From positions 1,357,568 through 1,421,567 of the forward strand of contig NW_027478462.1 in NCBI RefSeq assembly GCF_051014685.1: a DNA stretch of 64,000 nucleotides, written 5' to 3'. The stretch is from Ptiloglossa arizonensis. Lineage: Eukaryota > Arthropoda > Insecta > Hymenoptera > Colletidae. Within the stretch, counting starts at the first letter, position 1. The number at the start of each line of letters is the position of its first letter. Shown here one piece after another: positions 1-14,800 of this stretch. The notes below the pieces were generated by a model that made no database searches, was not told the origin of the DNA, and saw only the letters and a list, made by a program, of their open reading frames with translations. A program made the translations under genes and the position numbers.

Positions 1-3000
1 ATCTCATGAACGGATTGACCAATCCGCAAAATTTCTGTTGCATCTCAAAGTAGAAACTCGCCCGATTACAACGGAATGCGCACTTTTCCCCTAGGCGGTT
101 CTAGTTATTCGTTTCGAGCATCAGAACTGCGAAAATTTTGAGTTTATCAAGCGTTTCTTACCTCCAAACTGCCATATCTCGCGAACGGATTGAACAATCC
201 GCAAAATTTCTGTTGCATCTGAAAGTAGAAACTCGCCCGATTACAACGGTAGGTTTAGTTTTCCCCTAGGCCGTTCTAGTTATTCGTTTCGAGCATCAGA
301 ACTGCGCAAATTTTGAGTTTCTCAAGCGTTTCTTACCTCCAAACTGCCATATCTCGCAAACGGATAGACCAATCCGCAAAATTTCTATTGCATCTGAAAG
401 TAGAAACTCGCCCGATTACAACGGTATGTGTAGTTTTCCCCTAGGCCGTTCCAGTTATTCGTTTCGAGCATCAGAACTGCGAAAATTTAGAGTTTCTCAA
501 GCGTTTCTTACCTCCAAACTGCCATATTTCGCGAACGGATAGACCAATCCGCAAAATTTCTGTTGCATCTGAAAGTAGAAACTCGCCCGATTACAACGAT
601 ATGTGTAGTTTTCCCCTAGGCCGTTCCAGTTATTCGTTTCGAGCATCAGAACTGCGAAAATTTTGAGTTTCTCAAGCGTTTCTTACCTCCAAACTGCCAT
701 ATCTCATGAACGGATTGACCAATCCGCAAAATTTCTGTTGCATCTCAAAGTAGAAACTCGCCCGATTACAACGGAATGCGCACTTTTCCCCTAGGCGGTT
801 CTAGTTATTCGTTTCGAGCATCAGAACTGCGAAAATTTTGAGTTTCTCAAGCGTTTCTTACCTCCAAACTGCCATATCTCGCGAACGGATTGAACAATCC
901 GCAAAATTTCTGTTGCATCTGAAAGTAGAAACTCGCCCGATTACAACGGTAGGTGTAGTTTTCCCCTAGGCCGTTCTAGTTATTCGTTTCTAGCATCAGA
1001 ACTGCGAAAATTTTGAGTTTCTCAAGCGTTTCTGACATCCAAACTGCCATATCTCGCGAACGGATTGACCAATCCGCAAAATTTCTGTTGCATCTGAAAG
1101 CAGAAACTCGCCCGATTACAACGGTATGCGTACTTTTCCCCTATGCCGTTCTAGTTACTCGTTTCGAGCATCAGAACTGCGAAAGTTTTGAGTTTCTGAA
1201 GCGTTTCTTATTTCCAAACTGCCATATCTCGCAAACGGATAGACCAATCCGCAAAATTTCTATTGCATCTGAAAGTAGAAACTCGCCCGATTACAACGGT
1301 ATGTGTACTTTTCCCCTAGGCCGTTCTAGTTATTCGTTTCGAGCATCAGAACTGCGAAAATTTTGAGTTTCTCAAGCGTTTCTTACCTCCAAACTGCCAT
1401 ATCTCGCGAACGGATTGACCAATCCGCAAAATTTCTGTTGCATCTGAGAGTAGAAACTCGCCCGATTACAACGGTATGCGTACTTTTCCCCTAGGCCGTT
1501 CTAGTTACTCGTTTCGAGCATCAGAACTGCGAAAATTTTGAGTTTCTCAAGCGTTTCTTATCTCCAAACTGCCATATCTCGCGAACGGATTGATCAATCG
1601 GCAAAATTTCTGTTGCATCTGAAAGTAGAAACTCGCCCGATTACAACGGTATGCGCACTTTTCCCCTAGGCCGTTCTACTTATTCGTGTCGAGCATCAGA
1701 ACTGCGAAAATTTTGAGTTTCTCAAGCGTTTCTTACCTCCAAACTACCATATCTCGCGAACGGATCGACCAATCCGCAAAATTTCTGTTGCTTCTGAAAG
1801 TAGACACTCGCCCGATTACAACGGTATGCGCACTTTTCCCCTAGGCGGTTCTAGTTATTCGTTTCGAGCATCAGAACTGCGAAAATTTTGAGTTTCTCAA
1901 GCGTTTCTTACCTCCAAACTGCCATATCTCGCGAACGGATTGAACAATCCGCAAAATTTCTGTTGCATCTGAAAGTAGAAACTCGCCCGATTACAACGGT
2001 AGGTGTAGTTTTCCCCTAGGCCGTTCTAGTTATTCGTTTCGAGCATCAGAACTGCGCAAATTTTGAGTTTCTCAAGCGTTTCTTACCTCCAAACTGCCAT
2101 ATCTCGCAAACGGATAGACCAATCCGCAAAATTTCTATTGCATCTGAAAGTAGAAACTCGCCCGATTACAACGGTATGTGTAGTTTTCCCCTAGGCCGTT
2201 CCAGTTATTCGTTTCGAGCATCAGAACTGCGAAAATTTAGAGTTTCTCAAGCGTTTCTTACCTCCAAACTGCCATATCTCATGAACGGATTGACCAATCC
2301 GCAAAATTTCCGTTGCATCTCAAAGTAGAAACTCGCCCGATTACAACGGAATGCGCACTTTTCCCCTAGGCGGTTCTAGTTATTCGTTTCGAGCATCAGA
2401 ACTGCGAAAATTTTGAGTTTATCAAGCGTTTCTTACCTCCAAACTGCCATATCTCGCGAACGGATTGAACAATCCGCAAAATTTCTGTTGCATCTGAAAG
2501 TAGAAACTCGCCCGATTACAACGATATGTGTAGTTTTCCCCTAGGCCGTTCCAGTTATTCGTTTCGAGCATCAGAACTGCGAAAATTTTGAGTTTCTCAA
2601 GCGTTTCTTACCTCCAAACTGCCATATCTCATGAACGGATTGACCAATCCGCAAAATTTCTGTTGCATCTCAAAGTAGAAACTCGCCCGATTACAACGGA
2701 ATGCGCACTTTTCCCCTAGGCGGTTCTAGTTATTCGTTTCGAGCATCAGAACTGCGAAAATTTTGAGTTTCTCAAGCGTTTCTTACCTCCAAACTGCCAT
2801 ATCTCGCGAACGGATTGACCAATCCGCAAAATTTCTGTTGCATCTGAAAGAAGACACTCGCCCGATTACAACGGTATGCGTACTTTTTCCCTAGGCCGTT
2901 CTAGTTATTCGTTTCGAGCATCAGAACTGCGAAAATTTTGAGTTACTCAAGCGTTTCTTACCTCCAAACTGCCATATCTCGCGAACGGATTGACCAATCC

Positions 3001-4575
3001 GCAAAATTTCTGTTGCATCTGAAAGTAGAAACTCGCCCGATTACAACGGTATGCGTACTTCTCCCCTAGGCCGTTCTAGTTACTCGTTTCGAGCATCAGA
3101 ACTGCGAAAATTTAGAGTTTCTCAAGCGTTACTTATCTCCAAACTGCCATATCTCGCGAACGGATTGATCAATCCGCAAAATTTCTGTTGCATCTGAATG
3201 TAGAAACTCGCCCGATTACAAGGGTATGCGTACTTTTCCGCTAGGCCGTTCTAGTTATTCGTTTCGAGCATCAGAACTGCGAAAATTTTGAGTTTCTCAA
3301 GCGTTTTTTACCTCCAAACTGCCATATCTCGCGAACGGATTGACCAATCCGCAAAATTTCTGTTGCATCTGAAAGCAGAAACTCGCCCGATTACAACGGT
3401 ATGCGTACTTTTCCCCTATGCCGTTCTAGTTACTCGTTTCGAGCATCAGAACTGCGAAAATTTTGAGTTTCTGAAGCGTTTCTTATTTCCAAACTGCCAT
3501 ATCTCGCGAACGGATTGACCAATCCATAAAATTTCTGTTGCATCTGAAAGTAGAAACTCGCCCGATTACAACGGTATGCGTACTTTTCCCCTAGGCCGTT
3601 CTAGTTATTCGTTTCGAGCATCAGAACTGCGAAAATTTTGAGTTTCTCAAGCGTTTCTTACCTCCAAACTGCCATATCTCGCGAACGGATTGACCAATCC
3701 GCAAAATTTCTGTTGCATCTGAGAGTAGAAACTCGCCCGATTACAACGGTATGCGTACTTTTCCCCTAGGCCGTTCTAGTTACTCGTTTCGAGCATCAGA
3801 ACTGCGAAAATTTTGAGTTTCTCAAGCGTTTCTTATCTCCAAACTGCCATATCTCGCGAACGGATTGATCAATCGGCAAAGTTTCTGTTGCATCTGAAAG
3901 TAGAAACTCGCCCGATTACAACGGTATGCGCACTTTTCCCCTAGGCCGTTCTACTTATTCGTGTCGAGCATCAGAACTGCGAAAATTTTGAGTTTCTCAA
4001 GCGTTTCTTACCTCCAAACTACCATATCTCGCGAACGGATCGACCAATCCGCAAAATTTCTGTTGCTTCTGAAAGTAGAAACTCGCCCGATTACAACGGT
4101 ATGCGTACTTCTCCCCTAGGCCGTTGTAGTCATTCGTTTCGAGCATCAGAACTGCGAAAATTTTGAGTTTCTCAAGCGTTTCTTATCTCCAAACTGCCAT
4201 ATCTCGCGAACGGATTGATCAATCGGCAAAATTTCTGTTGCATCTAAAAGTAGAAACTCGCCCGATTACAACGGTAGGTGTAGTTTTCCCCTAGGCCGTT
4301 CTAGTTATACGTTTCGAGCATCAGAACTGCGAAAATTTTGAGTTTCTCAAGCGTTTCTTACATCCAAACTGCCATATCTCGCGAACGGATAGACCAATCC
4401 GCAAAATTTCTATTGCATCTGAAAGCAGAACCTCGCCCGATTACAACGGTATGCGTGCTTTTCCCCTATGCCGTTCTAGTTACTCGTTTCGAGCATCAGA
4501 ACTGCGAAAATTTTGAGTTTCTCAAGCGTTTCTTATTTCCAAACTGCCATATCTCGCGAACGGATTGACCAATCC

Positions 4576-4584
4576 GCAAATTTC
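4576..4584 (+). other. 1-bp deletion in the AAAATTT tract
   Basis: CCGCAAATTTC lacks one A of AAAATTT, making this monomer 174 bp. The same change occurs near 61614 in an unrelated HOR context, so the two are probably independent slippage events. Confidence 0.85.
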
Positions 4585-7500
4585 TGTTGCATCTGAAAGT
4601 AGACACTCGCCCGATTACAACGGTATGCGTACTTTTCCCCTAGGCCGTTCTAGTTATTCGTTTCGAGCATCAGAACTGCGAAAATTTTGAGTTACTCAAG
4701 CGTTTCTTACCTCCAAACTGCCATATCTCGCGAACGGATTGACCAATCCGCAAAATTTCTGTTGCATCTGAAAGTAGAAACTCGCCCGATTACAACGGTG
4801 GGTGTAGTTTTCCCCTAGGCCGTTCTAGTTATTCGTTTCGAGCATCAGAACTGCGAAAATTTTGAGTTTCTCAAGCGTTTCTTACCTCCAAACTGCCATA
4901 TCTCGCGAACGGATAGACCAATCCGCAAAATTTCTGTTGCATCTGAAAGCAGAAACTCGCCCGATTACAACGGTATGCGTACTTTTCCCCTATGCCGTTC
5001 TAGTTACTCGTTTCGAGCATCAGAACTGCGAAAATTTTGAGTTTCTCAAGCGTTTCTTATTTCCAAACTGCCATATCTCGCGAACAGATTGAACAATCCG
5101 CAAAATTTCTGTTGCATCTGAAAGTAGACACTCGCCCGATTACAACGGTATGCGTACTTTTCCCCTAGGCCGTTCTAGTTATTCGTTTCGAGCATCAGAA
5201 CTGCGAAAATTTTGAGTTACTCAAGCGTTTCTTACCTCCAAACTGCCATATCTCGCGAACGGATTGACCAATCCGCAAAATTTCTGTTGCATCTGAAAGT
5301 AGAAACTCGCCCGATTACAACGGTGTGCGTACTTTTCCCCTAGGCCGTTCTAGTTATTCGTTTCGAGCATCAGAACTGCGAAAATTTTGAGTTACTCAAG
5401 CGTTTCTTACCTCCAAACTGCCATATCTCGCGAACGGATTGACCAATCCGCAAAATTTCTGTTGCATCTGAAAGTAGAAACTCGCCCGATTACAACGGTA
5501 TGCGTACTTTTCCCCTAGGCCGTTCTAGTTACTCGTTTCGAGCATCAGAACTGCGAAAATTTTGAGTTTCTCAAGCGTTTCTTATCTCCAAACTGCCATA
5601 TCTCGCGAACGGATTGATCAATCCGCAAAATTTCTGTTGCATCTGAAAGTAGAAACTCGCCCGATTACAACGGTATGCGCACTTTTCCCCTAGGCCGTTC
5701 TAGTTATTCGTGTCGAGCATCGGAACTGCGAAAATTTTGAGTTTCTCAAGCGTTTCTTACCTCCAAACTACCATATCTCGCGAACGGATTCACCAATCCG
5801 CAAAATTTCTGTTGCTTCTGAAAGTAGAAACTCGCCCGATTACAACGGTATGCGTACTTTTCCCCTAGGCCGTTCTAGTTACTCGTTTCGAGCATCAGAA
5901 CTGCGAAAATTTTGAGTTTCTCAAGCGTTTCTTACCTCCAAATTGCCATATCTCGCGAACGGATAGACCAATCCGCAAAATTTCTATTGCATCTGAATGT
6001 AGAAACTCGCCCGATTACAACGGTATGTGTAGTTTTCCCCTAGGCCGTTCCAGGTATTCGTTTCGAGCATCAGAACTGCGAAAATTTTGAGTTTCTCAAG
6101 CGTTTCTTACATCCATACTGCCATATCTCGCGAACGGAATGACCAATCCGCAAAATTTCTGTTGCATCTGAAAGCAGAAACTCGCCCGATTACAACGGTA
6201 TGCGTACTTTTCCCCTATGCCGTTCTAGTTACTCGTTTCGAGCATCAGAACTGCGAAAATTTTGAGTTTCTCAAGCGTTTCTTATTTCCAAACTGCCATA
6301 TCTCGCGAACGGATTGACCAATCCTCAAAATATCTGTTGCATCTGAAAGTAGAAACTCGCCCGATTACAACGGTATGCGTACTTTTCCGCTAGGCCGTTC
6401 TAGTTATTCGTTTCGAGCATCAGAACTGCGAAAATTTTGAGTTTCTCAAGCGTTTCTTACCTCCAAACTGCCATATCTCGCGAACGGATAGACCAATCCG
6501 CAAAATTTCTATTGCATCTGAATGTAGAAACTCGCCCGATTACAACGGTATGTGTAGTTTTCCCCTAGGCCGTTCCAGGTATTCGTTTCGAGCATCAGAA
6601 CTGCGAAAATTTTGAGTTTCTCAAGCGTTACTTATCTCCAAACTGCCATATCTCGCGAACGGATTGATCAATCCGCAAAATTTCTGTTGCATCTGAAAGT
6701 AGAAACTCGCCCGATTACAACGGTATGCGTACTTTTCCCCTAGGCCGTTCTAGTTACTCGTTTCGTGCATCAGAACTGCGAAAATTTTGAGTTTCTCAAG
6801 CGTTTCTTATCTCCAAACTGCCATATCTCGCGAACGGATTGATCAATCCGCAAAATTTCTGTTGCTTCTGAAAGTAGAAACTCGCCCGATTACAACGGTA
6901 TGCGTACTTCTCCCCTAGGCCGTTGTAGTCATTCGTTTCGAGCATCAGAACTGCGAAAATTTTGAGTTTCTCAAGCGTTTCTTATCTCCAAACTGCCATA
7001 TCTCGCGAACGGATTGATCAATCCGCAAAATTTCTGTTGCATCTGAAAGTAGAAACTCCCCCGATTACAAAGGTATGCGCACTTTTCCCCTAGGCGGATC
7101 TAGTTATTCGTTTCGAGCATCAGAACTGCGAAAATTTTGAGTTTCTCAAGCGTTTCTTACCTCCAAACTGCCATATCTCGCGAACGGATTGATCAATCCG
7201 CAAAATTTCTGTTGCATCTGAGAGTAGAAACTCGCCCGATTACAACGGTATGCGCACTTTTCCCCTAGGCGGTTCTAGTTATTCGTTTCGAGCATCAGAA
7301 CTGCGAAAATTTTGAGTTTCTCAAGCGTTTCTTATATCCAAACTGCCATATCTCGCGAACGGATTGACCAATCCGCAAAATTTCTGTTGCATCTGAAAGT
7401 AGAAACTCGCCCGATTACAACGGTGGGTGTAGTTTTCCCCTAGGCCGTTCTAGTTATTCGTTTCGAGCATCAGAACTGCGAAAATTTTGAGTTACTCAAG

Positions 7501-8439
7501 CGTTTCTTACCTCCAAACTGCCATATCTCGCGAACGGATTGACCAATCCGCAAAATTTCTGTTGCATCTGAAAGTAGAAACTCGCCCGATTACAACGGTA
7601 TGCGTACTTTTCCCCTAGGCCGTTCTAGTTACTCGTTTCGAGCATCAGAACTGCGAAAATTTTGAGTTTCTCAAGCGTTACTTATCTCCAAACTGCCATA
7701 TCTCGCGAACGGATTGATCAATCCGCAAAATTTCTGTTGCATCTGAAAGTAGTAACTCGCCCGATTACAACGGTATGCGTACTTTTCCCCTAGGCCGTTC
7801 TAGTTACTCGTTTCGAGCATCAGAACTGCGAAAATTTTGAGTTTCTCAAGCGTTTCTTATCTCGAAACTGCCATATCTCGCGAACGGATTGATCAATCCG
7901 CAAAATTTCTGTTGCATCTGAAAGTAGAAACTCGCCCGATTACAACGGTATGCGCACTTTTCCCCTAGGCCGTTCTAGTTATTCGTGTCGAGCATCAGAA
8001 CTGCGAAAATTTTGAGTTTCTCAAGCGTTTCTTACCTCCAAACTACCATATCTCGCGAACGGATTCACCAATCCGCAAAATTTCTGTTGCTTCTGAAAGT
8101 AGAAACTCGCCCGATTACAACGGTATGCGTACTTTTCCCCTAGGCCGTTCTAGTTACTCGTTTCGAGCATCAGAACTGCGAAAATTTTGAGTTTCTCAAG
8201 CGTTTCTTATCTCCAAACTGCCATATCTCGCGAACGGATTGATCAATCCGCAAAATTTCTGTTGCTTCTGAAAGTAGAAACTCGCCCGATTACAACGGTA
8301 TGCGTACTTCTCCCCTAGGCCGTTGTAGTCATTCGTTTCGAGCATCAGAACTGCGAAAATTTTGAGTTTCTCAAGCGTTTCTTATCTCCAAACTGCCATA
8401 TCTCGCGAACGGATTGATCAATCCGCAAAATTTCTGTTG

Positions 8440-9060
8440 CATCTGAAAGTAGAAACTCCCCCGATTACAAAGGTACGCGCACTTTCCCCTAGGCGGATCT
8501 AGTTATTCGTTTCGAGCATCAGAACTGCGAAAATTTTGAGTTTCTCAAGCGTTTCTTACCTCCAAACTGCCATATCTCGCGAACCGATTGAACAATCCGC
8601 AAAATTTCTGTTGCATCTGAAAGTAGAAACTCGCCCGATTACAACGGTAGGTGTTGTTTTCCCCTAGGCCGTTCTAGTTATTCGTTTCGAGCATCAGAAC
8701 TGCGCAAATTTTGAGTTTCTCAAGCGTTTCTTACCTCCAAACTGCCATATCTCGCAAACGGATAGACCAATCCGGAAAATTTCTATTGCATCTGAAAGTA
8801 GAAACGCGCCCGATTACAACGGTATGTGTAGTTTGCCCCTAGGCCGTTCCAGTTATTCGTTTCGAGCATCAGAACTGCGAAAATTTTGAGTTTCTCAAGC
8901 GTTTCTTACCTCCAAACTGCAATATCTCATGAACGGATTGACCAATCCGCAAAATTTCTGTTGCATCTGAAAGTAGAAACTCGCCCGATTACAACGGAAT
9001 GCGCACTTTTCCCCTAGGCGGTTCTAGTTATTCGTTTCGAGCATCAGAACTGCGAAAATT
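8440..9060 (+). repeat. Four-monomer cassette, copy 1
   Basis: Ordered diagnostic variants: AACTCCCCCGATTACAAAGG with GGCGGATCTAG; then GATTGAAC with GTAGGTGTTG; then GATAGACC with TGTAGTTTGCCC; then CTGCAATATCTCATGAACGG with GGAATGCG. The same order occurs at 29.44-30.06 and 31.54-32.16 kb. This copy has a 1-bp deletion near 8484 and several private substitutions (GAACCGATTG, CCGGAAAA). Confidence 0.8.
8481..8490 (+). other. 1-bp deletion in a T tract
   Basis: GCACTTTCCCC lacks one T of ACTTTTCCCC. The monomer belongs to cassette copy 1; the corresponding monomers near 29475 and 31575 keep four T. Confidence 0.85.
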
Positions 9061-11050
9061 TTGAGTTTCTCAAGCGTTTCTTACCTCCAAACTGCCATAT
9101 CTCGCGAACGGATTGAACAATCCGCAAAATTTCTGTTGCATCTGAAAGTAGAAACTCGCCCGATTACAACGGTATGCGTACTTTTCCCCTAGGCCGTTCT
9201 AGTTATTCGTTTCGAGCATCAGAACTGCGAAAATTTTGAGTTTCTCAAGCGTTTCTTACATCCAAACTGCCATATCTCGCGAACGGATAGACCAATCCGC
9301 AAAATTTCTGTTGCATCTGAGAGTAGAAACTCGCCCGATTACAACGGTATGCGTACTTTTCCCCTAGGCCGTTCTAGTTACTCGTTTCGAGCATCAGAAC
9401 TGCGAAAATTTTGAGTTTCTCAAGCGTTTCTTATCTCCAAACTGCCATATCTCGCGAACGGATTGATCAATCGGCAAAGTTTCTGTTGCATCTGAAAGTA
9501 GAGACTCGCCCGATTACAACGGTATGCGCACTTTTCCCCTAGGCCGTTCTACTTATTCGTGTCGAGCATCAGAACTGCGAAAATTTTGAGTTTCTCAAGC
9601 GTTTCTTACCTCCAAACTACCATATCTCGCGAACGGATCGACCAATCCGCAAAATTTCTGTTGCTTCTGAAAGTTGAAACTCGCCCGATTACAACGGTAT
9701 GCGTACTTCTCCCCTAGGCCGTTGTAGTCATTCGTTTCGAGCATCAGAACTGCGAAAATTTTGAGTTTCTCAAGCGTTTCTTATCTCCAAACTGCCATAT
9801 CTCGCGAACGGATTGATCAATCCGCAAAATTTCTGTTGCATCTGAAAGTAGAAACTCGCCCGATTACAACGGTATGCGCACTTGTCCCCTAGGCGGTTCT
9901 AGTTATTCGTTTCGAGCATCAGAACTGCGAAAATTTTGAGTTTCTCAAGCGTTTCTTACCTCCAAACTGCCATATCTCGCGAACGGATTGACCAATCCGC
10001 AAAATTTCTGTTGCATCTGAAAGTAGAAACTCGCCCGATTACAACGGTGGGTGTAGTTTTCCCCTAGGCCGTTCTAGTTATTCGTTTCGAGCATCAGAAC
10101 TGCGAAAATTTTGAGTTTCTCAAGCGTTTCTTACCTCCAAACTGTCATATCTCGCGAACGGATAGACCAATCCGCAAAATTTCTGTTGCATCTGAAAGCA
10201 GAAACTCGCCCGATTACAACGGTATGCGTACTTTTCCCCTATGCCGTTCTAGTTACTCGTTTCGAGCATCAGAACTGCGAAAATTTTGAGTTTCTCAAGC
10301 GTTTCTTATTTCCAAACTGCCATATCTCGCGAACGGATTGACCAATCCGCAAAATTTCTGTTGCATCTGAAAGTAGAAACTCGCCCGATTACAACGGTGT
10401 GCGTACTTTTCCCCTAGGCCGTTCTAGTTATTCGTTTCGAGCATCAGAACTGCGAAAATTTTGAGTTACTCAAGCGTTTCTTACCTCCAAACTGCCATAT
10501 CTCGCGAACGGATTGACCAATCCGCAAAATTTCTGTTGCATCTGAAAGTAGAAACTCGCCCGATTACAACGGTATGCGTACTTTTCCCCTAGGCCGTTCT
10601 AGTTACTCGTTTCGAGCATCAGAACTGCGAAAATTTTGAGTTTCTCAAGCGTTTCTTATCTCCAAACTGCCATATCTCGCGAACGGATTGATCAATCCGC
10701 AAAATTTCTGTTGCATCTGAAAGTAGAAACTCGCCCGATTACAACGGTATGCGTACTTTTCCGCTAGGCCGTTCTAGTTATTCGTTTCGAGCATCAGAAC
10801 TGCGAAAATTTTGAGTTTCTCAAGCGTTTCTTACCTCCAAACTGCCATATCTCGCGAACGGATTGACCAATCCGCAAAATTTCTGTTGCATCTGAAAGTA
10901 GAAACTCGCCCGATTACAACGGTATGCATACTTTTCCCCTAGACCGTTCTAGTTACTCGTTTCGAGCATCAGAACTGCGAAAATTTTGGGTTTCTCAAGC
11001 GTTTCTTATCTCCAAACTGCCATATCTCGCGAACGGATTGATCAATCCGC

Positions 11051-11064
11051 AAAATTTCGTTGCA
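11051..11064 (+). other. 1-bp deletion, AATTTCGTTGC
   Basis: One T is missing from AATTTCTGTTGC, making a 174-bp monomer just upstream of the 7-mer HOR domain. Confidence 0.85.
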
Positions 11065-11859
11065 TCTGAAAGTAGAAACTCGCCCGATTACAACGGTATG
11101 CGCACTTTTCCCCTAGGCCGTTCTAGTTATTCGTGTCGAGCATCAGAACTGCGAAAATTTTGAGTTTCTCAAGCGTTTCTTACCTCCAAACTGCCATATC
11201 TCGCGAACGGATTGACCAATCCGCAAAATTTCTGTTGCATCTGAAAGTAGAAACTCGCCCGATTACAACGGTATGCGTACTTTTCCCCTAGGCCGTTCTA
11301 GTTACTCGTTTCGAGCATCAGAACTGCGAAAATTTTGAGTTTCTCAAGCGTTTCTTATCTCCAAACTGCCATATCTCGCGAACGGATTGATCAATCCGCA
11401 AAATTTCAGTTGCATCTGAAAGTAGAAACTCGCCCGATTACAACGGTATGCGTACTTTTCCGCTAGGCCGTTCTAGTTATTCGTTTCGAGCATCAGAACT
11501 GCGAAAATTTTGAGTTTCTCAAGCGTTTCTTACCTCCAAACTGCCATATCTCGCGAACGGATAGACCAATCCGCAAAATTTCTGTTGCATCTGAAAGCAG
11601 AAACTCGCCCGATTACAACGGTATGCGTACTTTTCCCCTATGCCGTTCTAGTTACTCGTTTCGAGCATCAGAACTGCGAAAATTTTGAGTTTCTCAAGCG
11701 TTTCTTATTTCCAAACTGCCATATCTCGCGAACGGATTGACCAATCCGCAAAATTTCTGTTGCATCTGAAAGTAGAAACTCGCCCGATTACAACGGTGTG
11801 CGTACTTTTCCCCTAGGCCGTTCTAGTTATTCGTTTCGAGCATCAGAACTGCGAAAATT

Positions 11860-14800
11860 TTGAGTTACTCAAGCGTTTCTTACCTCCAAACTGCCATATC
11901 TCGCGAACGGATTGACCAATCCGCAAAATTTCTGTTGCATCTGAAAGTAGAAACTCGCCCGATTACAACGGTATGCGTACTTTTCCCCAAGGCCGTTCTA
12001 GTTACTCGTTTCGAGCATCAGAACTGCGAAAATTTTGAGTTTCTCAAGCGTTTCTTATCTCCAAACTGCCATATCTCGCGAACGGATTGATCAATCCGCA
12101 AAATTTCTGTTGCATCTGAAAGTAGAAACTCGCCCGATTACAACGGTATGCGTACTTTTCCGCTAGGCCGTTCTAGTTATTCGTTTCGAGCATCAGAACT
12201 GCGAAAATTTTGAGTTTCTCAAACGTTTCTTACCTCCAAACTGCCATATCTCGCGAACGGATTGACCAATCCGCAAAATTTCTGTTGCATCTGAAAGTAG
12301 AAACTCGCCCGATTACAACGGTATGCGTACTTTTCCCCTAGGCCGTTCTAGTTACTCGTTTCGAGCATCAGAACTGCGAAAATTTTGAGTTTCTCAAGCG
12401 TTTCTTATCTCCAAACTGCCATATCTCGCGAACGGATTGATCAATCCGCAAAATTTCTGTTGCATCTGAAAGTAGAAACTCGCCCAATTACAACGGTATG
12501 CGCACTTTTCCCCTAGGCCGTTCTAGTTATTCGTGTCGAGCATCAGAACTGCGAAAATTTTGAGTTTCTCAAGCGTTTCTTACCTCCAAACTGCCATATC
12601 TCGCGAACGGATTGACCAATCCGCAAAATTTCTGTTGCATCTGAAAGTAGAAACTCGCCCGATTACAACGGTATGCGTACTTTTCCCCTAGGCCGTTCTA
12701 GTTACTCGTTTCGAGCATCAGAACTGCGAAAATTTTGAGTTTCTCAAGCGTTTCTTATTTCCAAACTGCCATATCTCGCGAACGGATTGACCAATCCGCA
12801 AAATTTCTGTTGCATCTGAAAGTAGAAACTCGCCCGATTACAACGGTATGCGTACTTTTCCCCTATGCCGTTCTAGTTACTCGTTTCGAGCATCAGAACT
12901 GCGAAAATTTTGAGTTTCTCAAGCGTTTCTTATTTCCAAACTGCCATATCTCGCGAACGGATTGACCAATCCGCAAAATTTCTGTTGCATCTGAAAGTAG
13001 AAACTCGCCCGATTACAACGGTGTGCGTACTTTTCCCCTAGGCCGTTCTAGTTATTCGTTTCGAGCATCAGAACTGCGAAAATTTTGAGTTACTCAAGCG
13101 TTTCTTACCTCCAAACTGCCATATCTCGCGAACGGATTGACCAATCCGCAAAATTTCTGTTGCATCTGAAAGTAGAAACTCGCCCGATTACAACGGTATG
13201 CGTACTTTTCCCCAAGGCCGTTCTAGTTACTCGTTTCGAGCATCAGAACTGCGAAAATTTTGAGTTTCTCAAGCGTTTCTTATCTCCAAACTGCCATATC
13301 TCGCGAACGGATTGATCAATCCGCAAAATTTCTGTTGCATCTGAAAGTAGAAACTCGCCCGATTACAACGGTATGCGTACTTTTCCGCTAGGCCGTTCTA
13401 GTTATTCGTTTCGAGCATCAGAACTGCGAAAATTTTGAGTTTCTCAAACGTTTCTTACCTCCAAACTGCCATATCTCGCGAACGGATTGACCAATCCGCA
13501 AAATTTCTGTTGCATCTGAAAGTAGAAACTCGCCCGATTACAACGGTATGCGTACTTTTCCCCTAGGCCGTTCTAGTTACTCGTTTCGAGCATCAGAACT
13601 GCGAAAATTTTGAGTTTCTCAAGCGTTTCTTATCTCCAAACTGCCATATCTCGCGAACGGATTGATCAATCCGCAAAATTTCTGTTGCATCTGAAAGTAG
13701 AAACTCGCCCGATTACAACGGTATGCGCACTTTTCCCCTAGGCCGTTCTAGTTATTCGTGTCGAGCATCAGAACTGCGAAAATTTTGAGTTTCTCAAGCG
13801 TTTCTTACCTCCAAACTGCCATATCTCGCGAACGGATTGACCAATCCGCAAAATTTCTGTTGCATCTGAAAGTAGAAACTCGCCCGATTACAACGGTATG
13901 CGTACTTTTCCCCTAGGCCGTTCTAGTTACTCGTTTCGAGCATCAGAACTGCGAAAATTTTGAGTTTCTCAAGCGTTTCTTATCTCCAAACTGCCATATC
14001 TCGCGAACGGATTGATCAATCCGCAAAATTTCAGTTGCATCTGAAAGTAGAAACTCGCCCGATTACAACGGTATGCGTACTTTTCCGCTAGGCCGTTCTA
14101 GTTATTCGTTTCGAGCATCAGAACTGCGAAAATTTTGAGTTTCTCAAGCGTTTCTTACCTCCAAACTGCCATATCTCGCGAACGGATTGATCAATCCGCA
14201 AAATTTCTGTTGCATCTGAAAGTAGAAACTCGCCCGATTACAACGGTATGCGTACTTTTCCGCTAGGCCGTTCTAGTTATTCGTTTCGAGCATCAGAACT
14301 GCGAAAATTTTGAGTTACTCAAGCGTTTCTTACCTCCAAACTGCCATATCTCGCGAACGGATTGACCAATCCGCAAAATTTCTGTTGCATCTGAAAGTAG
14401 AAACTCGCCCGATTACAACGGTATGCGTACTTTTCCCCAAGGCCGTTCTAGTTACTCGTTTCGAGCATCAGAACTGCGAAAATTTTGAGTTTCTCAAGCG
14501 TTTCTTATCTCCAAACTGCCATATCTCGCGAACGGATTGATCAATCCGCAAAATTTCTGTTGCATCTGAAAGTAGAAACTCGCCCGATTACAACGGTATG
14601 CGTACTTTTCCGCTAGGCCGTTCTAGTTATTCGTTTCGAGCATCAGAACTGCGAAAATTTTGAGTTTCTCAAACGTTTCTTACCTCCAAACTGCCATATC
14701 TCGCGAACGGATTGACCAATCCGCAAAATTTCTGTTGCATCTGAAAGTAGAAACTCGCCCGATTACAACGGTATGCGTACTTTTCCCCTAGGCCGTTCTA

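Larger units (their letters stand above)
1..11500 (+). repeat. Irregular satellite segment without a dominant HOR
   Basis: About 66 monomers of mixed types. Some subblocks recur: the ATCTCATGAACGG type starts at 1, 701, 2276, 2626 and 8934 (spacings of 4, 9, 2 and 36 monomers), and the GGTGGGTGTAG type at 4799, 7424 and 10048 (15 monomers apart each time, the last shortened by a 1-bp deletion). Monomer types such as ACTACCAT with GATCGACC and GTTGTAGTC travel together as haplotypes. No simple period covers the whole segment, so it looks older or more rearranged than the next 17 kb. No gene is present. Confidence 0.75.
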